A stretch of DNA of 64,000 nt from Didymella arachidicola (GCA_016630955.3 CM049985.1:992001-1056000), one strand, 5' to 3'. Positions 21,021-32,036 are shown, counted from the stretch's first letter. Notes: generated by a model not told the origin, from the letters alone. Program-made: numbers and translations.

Positions 21021-21182
21021 CCCACTCATAAAACTTATCCCAGGTACTATAGTACATAGTACATCCACCTGTATCCACCCGCACCCACCTAACGCCTACT
21101 TGGGTACCCACCGGCACCCACCAGTACCCGTACTCTTGAGCTCGACTGTATTATGGTATCAGGCATAAGTTTTGTCGGTGGG
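21021..21182. repeat. MITE-2 copy b
   Basis: About 162 bp. The left arm (cccactcataaaacttatcc...) and right arm (...ggcataagttttgtcggtgg) are inverted and resemble the arms of copy a. The middle is rich in short ccaccngtaccc-like repeats (21,060-21,130). Confidence 0.55.
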
Positions 21183-21314
21183 TTATGATGTGGCGCATGC
21201 GTAATGTAACTTCTATAGCTTTTAATTTGCAGAGACAAGATTAGTTAGCACACGCTGTAGTCTTTATTGGCTCAGATAACATATACGTATTCAGTCCTAC
21301 CCCTAGCTAGCTTT

Positions 21315-21345
21315 CTCCACCAACAAAACGTATGCCAGATACCAC
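21315..21345. repeat. MITE-2 single arm (copy c)
   Basis: Reads ccaccaacaaaacgtatgcc then agataccacagta, the inverse of the right arm of copy b (24 of 26 bases). No partner arm was found before the P450 gene, so this is a truncated copy or the start of one whose other end has diverged. Confidence 0.5.
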
Positions 21346-21626
21346 AGTAAGTTTTCGTTTGTTCTCGAAATTTACAGCGCGTGATTCGCTAGGCGGTTTC
21401 GAGATCACACTAGTTCGACTTACACCTGCGCAGTTTAGGGTGCGGGGTCTCCCGGCAAGCCACAACAAAGCGCATAGACCACCGGTGGGTAAGTACTGGA
21501 CCATAATGCTCCATGCATCGCATTAGAATGAACTTTCATACAATATCCTACATCACTACTTGACGCCCCCGAGATCCAATCCCATGCAACCAACCCCTTT
21601 TGTTTTCCGGCCGATACGATAGCACC

Positions 21627-23362
21627 ATGCCCACATCATACCCGAGCGTCGAAACACAGCGCATCTTAAGCAAAGGTTTGCTTCTCCTTGGTGCTTTTAT
21701 AACAGTGTATTGGATTTTGCCTGTTGCCTACGGTTGGCTTGTATCACCAACCAAAAAAATCCCGGGTCCTTTTTGGGCCAGGGTCACTCGCTGGTCCGAA
21801 TTTCGATCTGTTGTGAGAAATCTCTCCCATATTGATTACCTTAGACTACACGAAAAGTTCGGTATGCTACTTGTTTGCAACTATTTGTGGATTCTTGTGC
21901 TGACAAGGGCAACGCAGGCTCTACAGTCCGTGTCGGTCCCAACCGCTATAGCTTCAGTGATCCTGCTGATGTCAAGGTTATCTACGAGCTTGGTGGTCAG
22001 TTCACCAAAACAGCGTACTACAACACTTTACTTCACCCGGATCCGGAAAAACGAAATATCTTCGCCTTAAGAGATCCCGTGGTGCACAAGAATCGTCGTA
22101 GAAAGATTGCCAGCTTGTATAGTATGTCCACCATGGTCAACTACGAAGGCGCCGTGGACCGGATGACGGAAATATGTATGCGAAAACTGTCACAGTTCAT
22201 GCAAGAGCGCAGGAAGGTTTCTCTTCCTCAATTCATGCAGTTCTATGCATTTGATGTCATTGGGGAGATTACAGTATGTGTAGTTGTGTGTTGATGAGTT
22301 ATCCTTACTCAACGTTTTGCAGTTCAACAACTCATTCCGCATGATGGAGACCGAGAGTGACACCACTGGGATGATCCCAGGTATCCACAAAGCAAACGAC
22401 TACTTGGCGTATGTGGGTATCGTTCCGGATCTCCATCCATGGATAACACGTTGGCAAGCTCTTATGGGCTCATCAGGCAAAGTTGATAAGCTTCTGGATT
22501 TTACCTGCGAGCAAATAAACAAGAATCAAGAAGCGAACGAAAAGAATCAGCCAAAGTCAAGCTCAAATAGTTTTTTGACAAAACTGCTGCAGATGCGAGC
22601 AGAAAACCAAATAGAGCTACCGCAAATGTTGGACACATGTGGCAGCAACATCACGGCTGGCTCAGACACAACTGCCATTAGTCTGAGTGCGGCTTTATAC
22701 CACCTTTACAAGAATCCGGACAAGTTGGCTACGCTTCGGAAAGAAATCGATACCCGGGCAAAAGATGCCCTTGTGTCTGATCCAGTCACCTTCCAAGAAT
22801 CACAAAATATGCCCTACCTACAGGCTGTTATCAAGGAGACTCTTCGTGTGCATCCCGCAGTCGGTACTATACTACCTCGAGTTGTTCCAAAAGGAGGTGT
22901 ACAGCTTGCTGGAACTTTCTTCCCAGAAGGCGTAAGTTAAATTTTTCTGAATTTGTCACGTACTAAGACTGGTGCAGGCGGAGGTGGGAGCAAATGCGTG
23001 GGTACTGCATCATAATAAAGCAATTTATGGCGAGGATGCCGATGTGTATCGGCCAGAACGCTGGCTGAGTGCCAAGACCGATGGAGATTTGAGAGATCAG
23101 ATGATGTTTGCTGTAAGTTCATTCCTCGGTTGCTTGACAAGAGTTGTACTGAATGTAGTTCGCTTAGTTCGGTGGAGGTTCCCGCGCTTGTATTGGTAGG
23201 AACATCAGTCTCCTCGAAATGGCTAAAGTTTTGCCTCAGATTGTTCGCAAGTTCGATTTCGAATTTGAGCATGATCGTCCCGCGGAACTTTTCTGTCAAT
23301 GGTTTGTATATATGAAGTACAATGTTACTGTCAAAGCTAGGGTTTCAGATGAAGAGCTGTAG
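21627..23362 (+). CDS. Cytochrome P450 monooxygenase (pisatin demethylase-like)
   Basis: Heme-thiolate monooxygenase anchored in the endoplasmic reticulum. 509 residues from five exons: 21,627-21,861, 21,918-22,273, 22,323-22,931, 22,978-23,112 and 23,168-23,362, with introns of 46-56 nt and no frame defects. N-terminal membrane anchor (about 12-40), proline hinge KIPGPF, oxygen-binding I-helix AGSDTTAI, K-helix ETLR, PERW-type YRPERWL, and heme loop FGGGSRACIGRN with the cysteine ligand. The region after the anchor (VRVGPNRYSFSDPADVKVIY) resembles the fungal pisatin-demethylase/benzoate-hydroxylase-like group. It may belong to the aromatic-catabolism block ending 3.5 kb upstream, but two repeat clusters and Pogo-5 lie between. 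Substrate unknown. Confidence 0.9.
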
Positions 23363-23763
23363 GTGTGCGCAGTGTTATCCTCGGCTTGACACGAAGCTGA
23401 AAATACGGGTCGAAGAAAGCACTGTGACCCGCGCAAAGAACAGTGAAATGATATCAGCACATTTTTGCATCAAAACGATGTGCTTAGATTGATTGATACT
23501 CTGACTATAGCACGACGCTATTCACCACTGTGTACGTAAATTAAACCAGCCTCGACGTTTCAGGATGCCAATCAAACCCATTTTGATCACTGAGCTTGTC
23601 CTGTAACACCAATTCAACGGCGCTGGCCACATAGTGCATTAAACGACTTCCTTCCCTTCCTCGTGCTCCGACCCTTTTGAGCGTTGTTGTCGCCTGCACT
23701 TGTAGTTTCGCTCTCTCCTTCTTTGCAGTATCGCCATCATCAGTAACACGAAGATACGTCTCT
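23363..23763. other. Intergenic, 3' flank of P450
   Basis: No gene or structured RNA recognised. Confidence 0.5.
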
Positions 23764-23764
23764 A

Positions 23765-23795
23765 ACGTGCGGGATCAGTAAGCTGCGCGGATCAG
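23765..23795. repeat. Solo Pogo-5-type terminal repeat
   Basis: The 31 bases are identical to the outer end of Pogo-5 (acgtgcgggatcagtaagct onward), preceded by TA. They stop at the TA where Pogo-6 begins. No internal Pogo-5 sequence or second end follows Pogo-6, so this is a relic terminus. Confidence 0.85.
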
Positions 23796-23886
23796 TACCG
23801 TGCACGGACACCGAACGCCCGGAGACACCGAACGCCCGGCGCATCACATCAACACCAGTTTTCAATGCGTAATAACTCAACCAAAC

Positions 23887-26587
23887 ATGCCAGGAATTAA
23901 AGATGCGCTTGATGAGATTCGTAACTTGAAGCCAGGCGAAAAACTTGTATATACTTATATTGCAAAAAAACATGGTGTTGCGCGTTCTACATTGTCGCGC
24001 GCGCATCGACGCGTGCAGGTGCCCCGGGAGGTTATGACACCAAACAGCCGCAAACTCAACAACCAGCAGGAAACTGACCTTATCAATTACATTGAGAGGT
24101 TTACAGCGCGCCACCTACCACCTACAAGAGCTATGAGTCGAAATTTCGCGTCTGCTGTTGCCTCAACTCCCTGCTCTGATAAGTGGGTTACGCGCTTCCT
24201 CCGCCGTCACCGCGACCGGCTCACTTCTCAATGGGTGACGGGTATGGATTCAGATCGTCACAACGCTGAGTCAGGGTATAAGTACGAGTTATACTTCAAG
24301 CTTCTGCAGCAGAAGATCACTAAGTATGACCTTGAGCATGAGCACACGTACAATATGGGTGAGAAGGGCTTTGCTATTGGGGTACTAGGAAGGTCAAAGC
24401 GCATCTTCAGCAGGCGTCTATATGAGAAGAAACAGGTTAGGCAGGCTCGTCAAGATGGCTCGCGTGAGTGGGTGAGCCTATTAGCTGCTATTTGCGCGGA
24501 TGGTACAGCACTTCCCCCTGGCATCATCTTCGCGTCGAAAAACTCCACTATCCAGAGCCATTGGGTGGCCGATATTGAGGCAGGAAAACACTTAATTCAC
24601 GTGGCTTCTTCGCCTACAGGCTGGACGAACAACGACATTGGATTGGCCTGGCTTGAACAGGTGTTTGACCGTTATACCAAACCAAAGGCGCGGTTGAAGT
24701 ACCGCCTCTTGATCGTGGATGGCCATGGGAGTCACCTGACGCAGCCTTTCATCGAATACTGCTATCAAAAACGGATTATACTTGCAGTGTTACCCCCTCA
24801 CAGTACCCAAACGCTACAACCGTTGGACGTGGTCTGTTTCAAGCCTCTCTCCTCTCACTACGCCAGCGAACACCGAACATCAACTTTTCCAGGTCAGCGA
24901 AAGGTCGATTTCCATCGATTTTTCGTTCAAACACGACTCAAATGCCTTCGTAAATCTGTTTCCCAACGTCCTGTCTTCGCTGCAGGCGTTGTGGCCGGCG
25001 CGCTGCCTTGTTTTGTCTTTTAGCTCTTCGCTGAGCTGAAATCTTTTCAAAATGGCCCGTGCGCCACTTAGTTTTACACGTTCAGTTGAAGGCCACAACC
25101 ACCGTAAGACAAGGAGACAGCTTTGCCACTCCCTGTTCTTACAAGAAATGGGCACCTGCCAGGCCTAAACACAAAGGCTCTCCATGCGAAGAGCCACGGC
25201 ACGATTCGACAGAGCACCGGCTCTCAACACGCAAACAAGGCAGCCAGCATGGCCTTACATTCCACGACTTCTAAGAGATAAAGAAGAAGGATGGCCTGGC
25301 TCTGCCTTCCTACTACACCTATCTCCTTCAACACAGGCATGGCCAAGCCTAGTACAAAGGCTCTCCTCGCGCAAAGCCACGGCCTTGATTCGACAGAGCA
25401 CCGGCTCTCTACACCCACCCTCTCTTCCCTTCTCTCTCTCCCCTTCTCTCTCTTACGGCACTTCACTGCCTTTGAACACACACAAGGGATCCACCCTAAT
25501 GTACACAAACTGCTCAGTCTCCCTAACTAGAGGGGGAGCTGTAGTTCTGGCATGGTAGCAATACCCGCGTACGCAAGAAATGCTTTCTAAGGTAGTGTGT
25601 TAGCACTGTAATTCCATAGCTTAGCACGTCGTATATGCCCTTCGGGAGGCGAGATGATGGACTTAATCCTCATCAACTAGACGTAAAATGAATACCAACC
25701 AACCAACCAACTACGCCAGCGAACTCGATGACCACCTCCAGCAATCCCAAGGCCTATCCCCGCTGTTAAAAGGCGATTTTTTCAACCTAATCTGGCCTGC
25801 TTGGGTTGCTACGTTCAGGGAAGATCTCATACTCAAGGCCTTCACAGCCACAGGCATATCCCCAGTTAACCCCGACGTTATCCTTGATAAATTTCGCCAC
25901 GCAACCCCTGAAAACTCAGGATCAGCCTCCTCTGGTTCTACGGCTTATTCTGCAGAAGACTGGCTCAAAGCTTGCACTACCCTTCATGCAGAGGTGAAGG
26001 ATCCGCGCACCTACACTGCGCGGAAGCTGGGTCAAACGATCCATCACCTCTCAACTCAACTAGAGATCGCCAACGCCGAGCTAGAAGGGTTGCGTAAGAA
26101 GCTTTACCAAAAGTAGAAGCGTCAAAAGCATCCTACTAGGCAGTTGGACCTGCAACAGCATCAGGAGTATCACGGTGGGGCGATGATGTGGTCTCCTCTA
26201 GCCTTCCGCGAGGCGCGCGCCCGCATGGCTGTTGCAGAACGAGAAAAGCAAGCTGATGCGCTACAAAAGGCCGAGATAAAGGAGTTAGCAACTGCTCATA
26301 AGCTTTACAAGGCCAAAGTAGCAGAAGAAAAGCGTGTGGCCCGGGCGAGGGAGAAAGAAGAGCGAGACCGGGTCAAGGCCAAGAAGGCAGAAGAAGCAGC
26401 TGAACGCAAGGTGGAAAGAAAGCATCAAAGGCAGGCTCGCGACGCTAAAAAAGCTATAAAACTGTCTCAAAGAGGCAACTGCACAATCTCTAAAGCTTCT
26501 GCAGTTAAAAAGAAGCCTGCGACGCCTGCTCCGCCAGCTCGCACTCACACTACCCGCAGCGGCCGCACCGCTACTCTATATAATTAA
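23887..26587 (+). pseudogene. Pogo-6 transposase: interrupted, and catalytic Asp replaced by Gly
   Basis: Same subfamily as Pogo-3 and Pogo-4. Starts MPGIKDALDEIRNLKPGEKL with helix-turn-helix (AKKHGVARSTLSRAHRR), then the DDE core. The first catalytic motif reads YNMGEKGFAIG, where relatives have YNMDEKGF, so it cannot catalyse. LIVDGHGSH and LQPLDVVCFKPL follow. The frame is broken after HYASE by the SINE-like insertion and resumes in phase at 25,725 (LDDHLQQSQG). A TAG follows KLYQK near 26,114; the charged helical tail and final THTTRSGRTATLYN are present. The catalytic change could predate the insertion. Confidence 0.87.
24872..25709 (+). mobile_element. SINE-like non-coding retroelement with 15-bp target duplication
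   Basis: 838 bp inserted in the Pogo-6 transposase and flanked by a perfect 15-base duplication (actacgccagcgaac, 24,857-24,871 and 25,710-25,724). Its 3' end is a run of accaaccaacc preceded by a hairpin at 25,653-25,674 (gatgatgga / tcctcatc, one bulged base). No long meaningful reading frame. Two direct repeats of about 70 bases, 184 bases apart (25,161-25,230 and 25,345-25,414), lie inside, followed by a long ct-rich tract (25,420-25,450). Long target duplication, short-repeat tail and 3' hairpin are features of LINE-mobilised elements. I cannot see convincing pol III boxes, so SINE-like is a working name. Confidence 0.72.
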
Positions 26588-26943
26588 TTTGTATGGAGAA
26601 ACTCTGTTCTATAGGCCTATAGTCTATCACTACCAAATATCTCACGATAATAACTATTGCATGTGGCTCTATAGCCTCATATTTCTGGTGGGCATGAACG
26701 CCCAGGGCGGCCGTTCGGTGTCCGTGCACGGTATAACGGTTTTCGAAATACCATCGACACCACGTGATTTGACGCGGGGTCGCTGGAAATCTCAACCACA
26801 TCACATACAGGCCAATTTATACAGCAAACTAATGCGCGCGCATCTCTGTAAGACCACTTTTTATTGCGATAGGATTCTTGAAGCTATATCGCGACTCTCA
26901 CGACGTTTATTTGGTGTTGTTGAAGCACGATTGGCCACCTACA

Positions 26944-27972
26944 ATGGTCAACAACGACCGTAACGGAAAGTGGCTGCCACCCACTTTGCAGCAATCGGTG
27001 ATGGAGCATATTGCTGCTTCTCAGAATAATGCTCACGTTGCTAACGCTTCTGGCGTGCATCACGAGACTGTAGCGAAGTTGCGATTAAGCTTGGAGTACT
27101 GGGGTCAGTGCTATCCTCCACCCACCGTCAGGCTCGGCCGCCCGCCTCTACTCCGGCAAGCTCAGCTGGAAGGACTCGCGGAGTACCTCGCTGATCGACC
27201 CAGCGCTTATCTTGAAGAGATGCAACAGTTTCTGTATTAGGAGTTCGATGTAGAGTGCCATATATCCACTGTGTGGCGAGCTTTGGAGAAGCTCAACTAC
27301 TCAAGAAAGCTGGCCACAAAGCGTGCGAGGGAGTAAAGTGAGCCTCTCCGTCGGGTGTACAGAGCTCGTATGGCGGAATATAAAGCAGAACAGATCATCG
27401 CTATCGATGAGAGTGCTTGCAATAAGCGTACTGGCGATCGCAAGTATGGCTAGAGTCGTGTTAATACTCCAGTCGAGCTCTCGTACAGCATGAGACGTAG
27501 TGAGCGATGGTCAATTCTGCCAGCGATGACTTGCAACGGGTACCTCAGCTACACTATTTTTCAAGGTGCGATTACCTCCGAGCTCATTGAGGACTTCATG
27601 GCAACCTCTGTTCTGCCATACACTACGCCAGGCTACTCAGTAATCGTACTTGACAACGCGTCAATTCATCGATCGCCTCGGCTTCGTGAGCTTTGTGCTA
27701 TGTACGAGGTGCAGCTGGAGTATTTGCCGCCATACTCACCCGACTACAACCCCATCGAGAAGAGCTTTAAGCAGCTAAAAAGTTGGATTAAAAGGCACTC
27801 CGCTGAGCAAGACATCTTTGACAGCTTTTACTACTTCCTAGAATACGCGATAGAGCGTACAATGAAGGAGGTGGACTGCAGAAGCTGGTTCTGGATGTGT
27901 GGTTATCGACCGGAGGGGTGGGTTGACGCGCACGGGAATCCTGAGACTGACAACGTCGACAACTTTTTGTAA
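26944..27972 (+). pseudogene. Tc-1 transposase (IS630/Tc1, DDE_3) with three stops
   Basis: About 342 codons in one frame. The N-terminal helix-turn-helix region (HVANASGVHHETVAKLRLSL, GRPPLLRQAQLEGLAEYLAD) is followed by the catalytic domain. IIAIDESACNKRTGDRKYG carries the first Asp, VIVLDNASIHRSPRL the second and YSPDYNPIEKSFKQLKSWIK the Glu. Stops lie at 27,238 (TAG), 27,334 (TAA) and 27,451 (TAG), fitting one-base transitions from CAG, CAA-like or TGG codons. Ends VDAHGNPETDNVDNFL. The catalytic residues remain, so the copy is young but dead. Confidence 0.88.
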
Positions 27973-28149
27973 CAAAGTATTGCGCAACGCTACAACGCGA
28001 TTTATCAATTCTGAAAATTTAACTAGAAATTTCCTGCATATAGATCAGTACTCTGACAAGCTCTTATAATATAATACTGTGTTGCTGTAGACTGGTGTTG
28101 ACGTTGTGATATAATTGGTGGCGAATATCGCGACTCACCTCGTCCGCCG

Positions 28150-29776
28150 TCACCACGTCACGTCGCTCAACGGTGACCTCTGGTTTGCTTGCTCTCGCTG
28201 CTGCCGCCTCGCAGTAGCTATCTTCTCAAAGTCGTCACCGCTGAGTCCATTGTAAGTCTTTCTCCATCGGAGAGCGTGTCGCCGAAGCTGGAGAAGTACG
28301 CCAGGTTTTAAGCCGAACTGCTCAACCCACAACTCCATCGTTACCCCATTCTCGCTGCTTTTGTCCATTAACATATTAATATCAATGTGACCGTCTCTGA
28401 CGACCTTCTCCTCAACCTCGTTGATGAGTTCTCGTGCCCCAGAAACATCCCACTTCTCTCTAAAGTAAGCAAAGAAGTTGTCAGTATGAGCCAGAATTTC
28501 CGCCCAAAATTCATACTCAAATGGCTGCCAACCAGCCGGAGTAGCAGCTGCCAAGCCACTATTGAGCTGCAATAATTGAGCCATCAACACAGATTTCTGC
28601 AGCTCCCGCACCTCCTCCAGTACTCCATCGCCCGTACTTTGCTGCTGCCGCTTCCTTACTTTATCAACCTCGCTCCGCTCGCGAGCTCTCATTATCGCCG
28701 ATTTAACGCGATCGTTTGGGTCTTATACAGTACACTGTCGCTGTTCGACAGCTTTTGCCCACATTGCAATAATATTAGGGTTAACGGGATAGTGCTGCTC
28801 GTCAGGTAAGCCAGTACGCGGCCGCCAGCAACACCACAACAACCAGTTAACGCACTCTTTCTTCTCACAACGCCAGGTGTCCTTTATAGCGAACGTAGCG
28901 CCAGCTCCCATCAACTGCGCAGCAACTACACCCTCTAAGCCCTCTTCTTGTATAGCCGTGGCGGTCCGAGCGCGCGGTTGGGATAAGCGTTAAGGCGGCT
29001 GAAACGCCAGCTGTGATGCGGGTACAGGCTCGCCGACAAGGTACAGGTTGAAGTCGATAGTAAGCTTCTCGCTGGTGTCAAGGTCTATCGACTTTGCTAA
29101 GTCTTTCAGGTCGTAGATGTCTTGTACGCTGCCTCGGCGTAGTCGCTTTTGAGGTCTATCGCGCCTGTTAGCACCTCTGCCGTACCACAATTCTGCGACG
29201 AGACTCGCCACCTCGACGTTGAGGCGGCAACCTGTTTGGGTCTCGATAACCTCGTCAACCCACAGCCAAAGGCCAGTCGCGGTAAGGTTGTCGACATTGT
29301 AATCAGGACGAGCGCCCGCTGCTAAATGTATAGGATTCTTCTCAATGTCGCCAAAGGTCGCGCGATAGCGTAGAGTCGCCACAGTCTCATGCTCAGGCTC
29401 GGAGAAAGCAGCGGCAGACCCCTCCCCAGCAACATCGTCGACCTCAGCAAGAGCTTCTGCATCATTTTCTACCTCCTCTGGATTGGGATCTCCTTCATCG
29501 CCGCCTCCGGCATCGTCGTCATCATCCTCAGCGCCGCTTACCTCGGTGTCCTCGCGCACAAACAATGAACCCTCCGCCTCTGTAGCTTGGCTCGCAAGTA
29601 GTCTCAATGAAGGTCGACGAGCTGTTGACGGCGGAGTGACTGGGTTAACTCCTCGCTCAAATGGTGTTCTTGAAATGCGTTGACGTTTACTGTAGGCGGG
29701 TAGTTGCAGGTGCATCCTGTGTCGATTCAGCTACCGGCTCATCGATTTTCCGTCGATTTGACCTCCTCGGAGGCAT
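28150..29776 (-). pseudogene. Unknown ORF carried by Tc-1, opposite strand
   Basis: I do not recognise a characterised family. One frame from 29,715 to 28,150 has two TAA codons (28,990-28,992 and near 28,722) that fit CAA-to-TAA. An upstream ATG at 29,776 gives a basic start (MPPRRSNRRKIDE) that joins by a frameshift or short intron near 29,690. Visible in order: basic N-terminus, Ser/Pro/Thr-rich linker, an acidic run (EDDDDDAGGGDEGDPNPEE, about residues 85-105), a helical segment (WLWVDEVIETQTG), a Cys/Trp module (DTWRCEKKECVNWLLWCCW ... HYPVN, then IIAMWAKAVE), and a charged helical C-terminus with EFWAEILAHTDNFFAYFREK. The Cys/His spacing suggests a small metal-binding fold. It may be a DNA-binding or accessory transposition protein; function unknown. 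Confidence 0.65.
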
Positions 29777-30189
29777 CACAACACCACAAAAAGTCGATAT
29801 ATCGATAAAGCTAAGCTTCAAACTATCCAGGAGGCACAGCAGGTTGCTTTGTCGTCGTTGTGCGCCAAAATCCGCGTATAACGAGACATCAACATCCTCC
29901 GCATCCTCCGCGACGCTAAATCACGTGGTGTCGATGGTATTTCGAAAATCACCCATACGCAAAAGCATCAGCGGAAAGCAGGAAAGCAACCCACTAATGA
30001 AATTGGTAGTTATATCTGCCGCGTACGAGTACCAAAGATTCGCAATTACCTTGCAACATCATGGCATCCCGAATCAAAAAGGCTCTTTACGTCTTCGCAA
30101 GACAGGAAATACGCAACAAAGTTTGCGATATCAGTCTGCTAGTCAATAAGCCAGAAATCAATAATTGATGTAAATTTACTTAATGCTTA

Positions 30190-32036
30190 ACGTGAGTGTA
30201 TAGCGAGTCGGCCAGCTAGGTGAGTCGGCCACCCCAACAAGCTACTAGGCCTACAGACTGCAACAGTACAACACTACAAGACTGTACTGTAGTTTAGAGT
30301 ACAAAATATTAATTGCTGACCTCTACTACATCTTTCTTACACGTGCGCGAATTGTGACCAGTCTCTCCGCAGAGCCTACAGTGCCCTTTGCCCCTCTTGC
30401 CTGTACCTGTTCGAACCCTACCCTCACGACTCTCCCCTTCAACCTGCGCCTCAACGTCGTATTGGGCTATTAACTCCTCTGCCTCTTCCTTTGACAGGTC
30501 TCCGCCCGTCTGAATACGCTTTCTTTTCCGTGGTTTGCGCTCGGAGGCTGCTTTATTTGACGCTTCAAGCTGCAGCACTCGGGCTGCTAATAACGTCTGC
30601 CCATGCAGCAGCATTGCTATGCCTTTCTGCAGCTGATCAACGATCTCAACCATTGGAGTTGGTGACGATCTTTGGTGCTTTTGAATACGATCGCGAAGCA
30701 GCGTTGATTGAGCCTGGATCTCGTTGGCGTTGGTGGGTGTCTTGGGGTTCCATTGGAGCTCCCGTAGGAGCGGCGGTGTTGGCGTGCGGACCTTCACATG
30801 AAGCTTTGATAGCACCACTAATAGATTATTAGGCACTAATCTAGTTGCCTTGAAGCTTGCTGTGATGTTTGCCTTTAACAACGCCTGCTTAAATACCTTT
30901 GCAAAGGTTGCGATAAAGGCTTTCTTGTTAATTCTGCCAATATGGTCTAATGCCAAGGCTCTAATCTCCTTGCTGTACGCTCGCTTCAGGGGGGCAAAAC
31001 AACCCACGTTAAGTGGCTGAAGGATGTGTGACGAGTGCGGAGGCATACAGAGGGTGATTATCTTGTTCTCATCGCAAAGCTCCTAGAAAGAGAGCGACTT
31101 GTGGCTCTCGTGGCCGTCAAGGATGAGTAGCACGTAGCTACCCACCCTCCGGCCCTTAATTTGCTTAATAAAGTGCCTAAGCCAGGCTACACCAATATCT
31201 TTGGTAGTCCAGCCGTTGTCACTTACTTCAATGCGCCATTAGGGCTTCAAATTAGGGTTCCAAGCTGCGTCGTGGTTCTTCGCTTTGAAGATAAGGTAGG
31301 GCGTGATTGCCCAGCCCATCGCGTTGATCGCAGCGATCAAAGTCACCCACTCACGATCTCCCTGCTGGACCCCAATAGGCTCAGTACGTCTCTCTGATGC
31401 AGTAACTACTTTGACGCGATTTCCAACGCCCATTGTGAAGCCAGTCTCGTCAAAGTTGTAGGTATCGTCGTCCAGGATACCATACTTGGCCTTAACGTTC
31501 TGTACCAGGTCAAACCAGGGCCTAATAACGTCTGGGTCGCTGCAGAGGACTCTCTGGCGATCCCTCTGTCAAGGCATACGCGATTTGACTCCAGGCTCGC
31601 GTTTAACAAAGTTTGAGGCCCATCGCGGGCCAACAGGGTCTGCGTCGCGTGCAGCGCGCAGTTGATTAGCCATATCTTCAACCCAACGAAGCGTTGGGCT
31701 AGATCCTTGCTGGTCAAGCTTCCTTATGTATTTTACAAGGGTCTGTTCTTCTGCCTTAGTTAGGTTTGATGATTTGGGGTGGGTATCGCGTGTTGATCGC
31801 GTTCCAGCGCGTCGGTCTTGGAGAGTTGATCTTGGTACGTTATAGACGATAGCAGCGCGTCGCACGCTTAGCTCTTGTGGTTTTTTAAGTGCTTGGATTG
31901 CAAGCTTAATTCTCTCTTCTTTTGAAAGCAATTCAAGGTGTAGCGGTTGATCCATGGAGGTTTAAAGATTGGTAGGCCTAGTAGCTTGTTAGGGTGGCCG
32001 ACTCGCCTAGCTGACCGACTCGCTATGCACTCACGT
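30190..32036 (-). mobile_element. Pogo-7: eroded pogo/Fot1-type element
   Basis: 1,847 bp between TA (30,188-30,189 and 32,037-32,038). The ends start acgtgagtg and differ only by C/T-type changes. The motif gYgagtcggcc occurs twice at each end. Transposase on the minus strand, multiply broken. Confidence 0.92.
30309..31955 (-). pseudogene. Pogo-7 transposase, multiply disrupted
   Basis: Related to Pogo-1, 2 and 9. N-terminal part intact (MDQPLHLELLSKEERIKLAI, then RRAAIVYNVPRSTLQDRRAG). The frame is lost near 31,570 (after VKSRMP), regained in pieces (YNFDETGFTMG across a frame change near 31,435; VQQGDREWVTLIAAINAMGW), and stopped at about 31,239 and 31,083. It continues from 31,046 (MPPHSSHILQPLNVGCFAPL; Asp of LQPLD replaced by Asn) to a CCHC knuckle (CRLCGETGHNSRTC). 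Several changes are G-to-A or C-to-T. The oldest-looking pogo transposase in the window. Confidence 0.87.

Larger units (their letters stand above)
23798..26731 (+). mobile_element. Pogo-6: pogo-type element split by a retroelement
   Basis: Ends at 23,798 and 26,731, each adjoining TA. The inverted repeats start ccgtgcacggacaccgaacg. The left end carries the motif gacaccgaacgcccgg twice, while the second copy at the right end has diverged. The 2,934 bp include the 838-bp SINE-like insertion; without it and its duplication the element is about 2.1 kb, like Pogo-3 and Pogo-4. It lies inside a relic Pogo-5 terminus on the left and abuts Tc-1 on the right. Confidence 0.88.
26740..29948. mobile_element. 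Tc-1: 3.2 kb Tc1/IS630-type element with two opposing ORFs
   Basis: 31-base inverted ends are identical at 26,740-26,770 and 29,918-29,948 (outer bases ttttcgaaataccatcgaca). Between them lie a plus-strand DDE_3 transposase pseudogene (26,944-27,972) and a minus-strand unknown ORF (29,776-28,150), both inside the repeats. The outermost few bases differ between ends, so the exact tips and target duplication are uncertain. Elements of this superfamily normally carry only the transposase. Confidence 0.75.

Noticed and set aside
25653..25700. Box C/D snoRNA (gatgatg-like C box near a hairpin)
   Set aside because: No matching D box at the right distance, and it is explained as the 3' end of the retroelement.
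24872..25709. Protein-coding insertion in Pogo-6
   Set aside because: The longest frames are low-complexity (Ser/Leu/Pro from ct-rich tract) or internal-repeat translations, with no recognisable domain.
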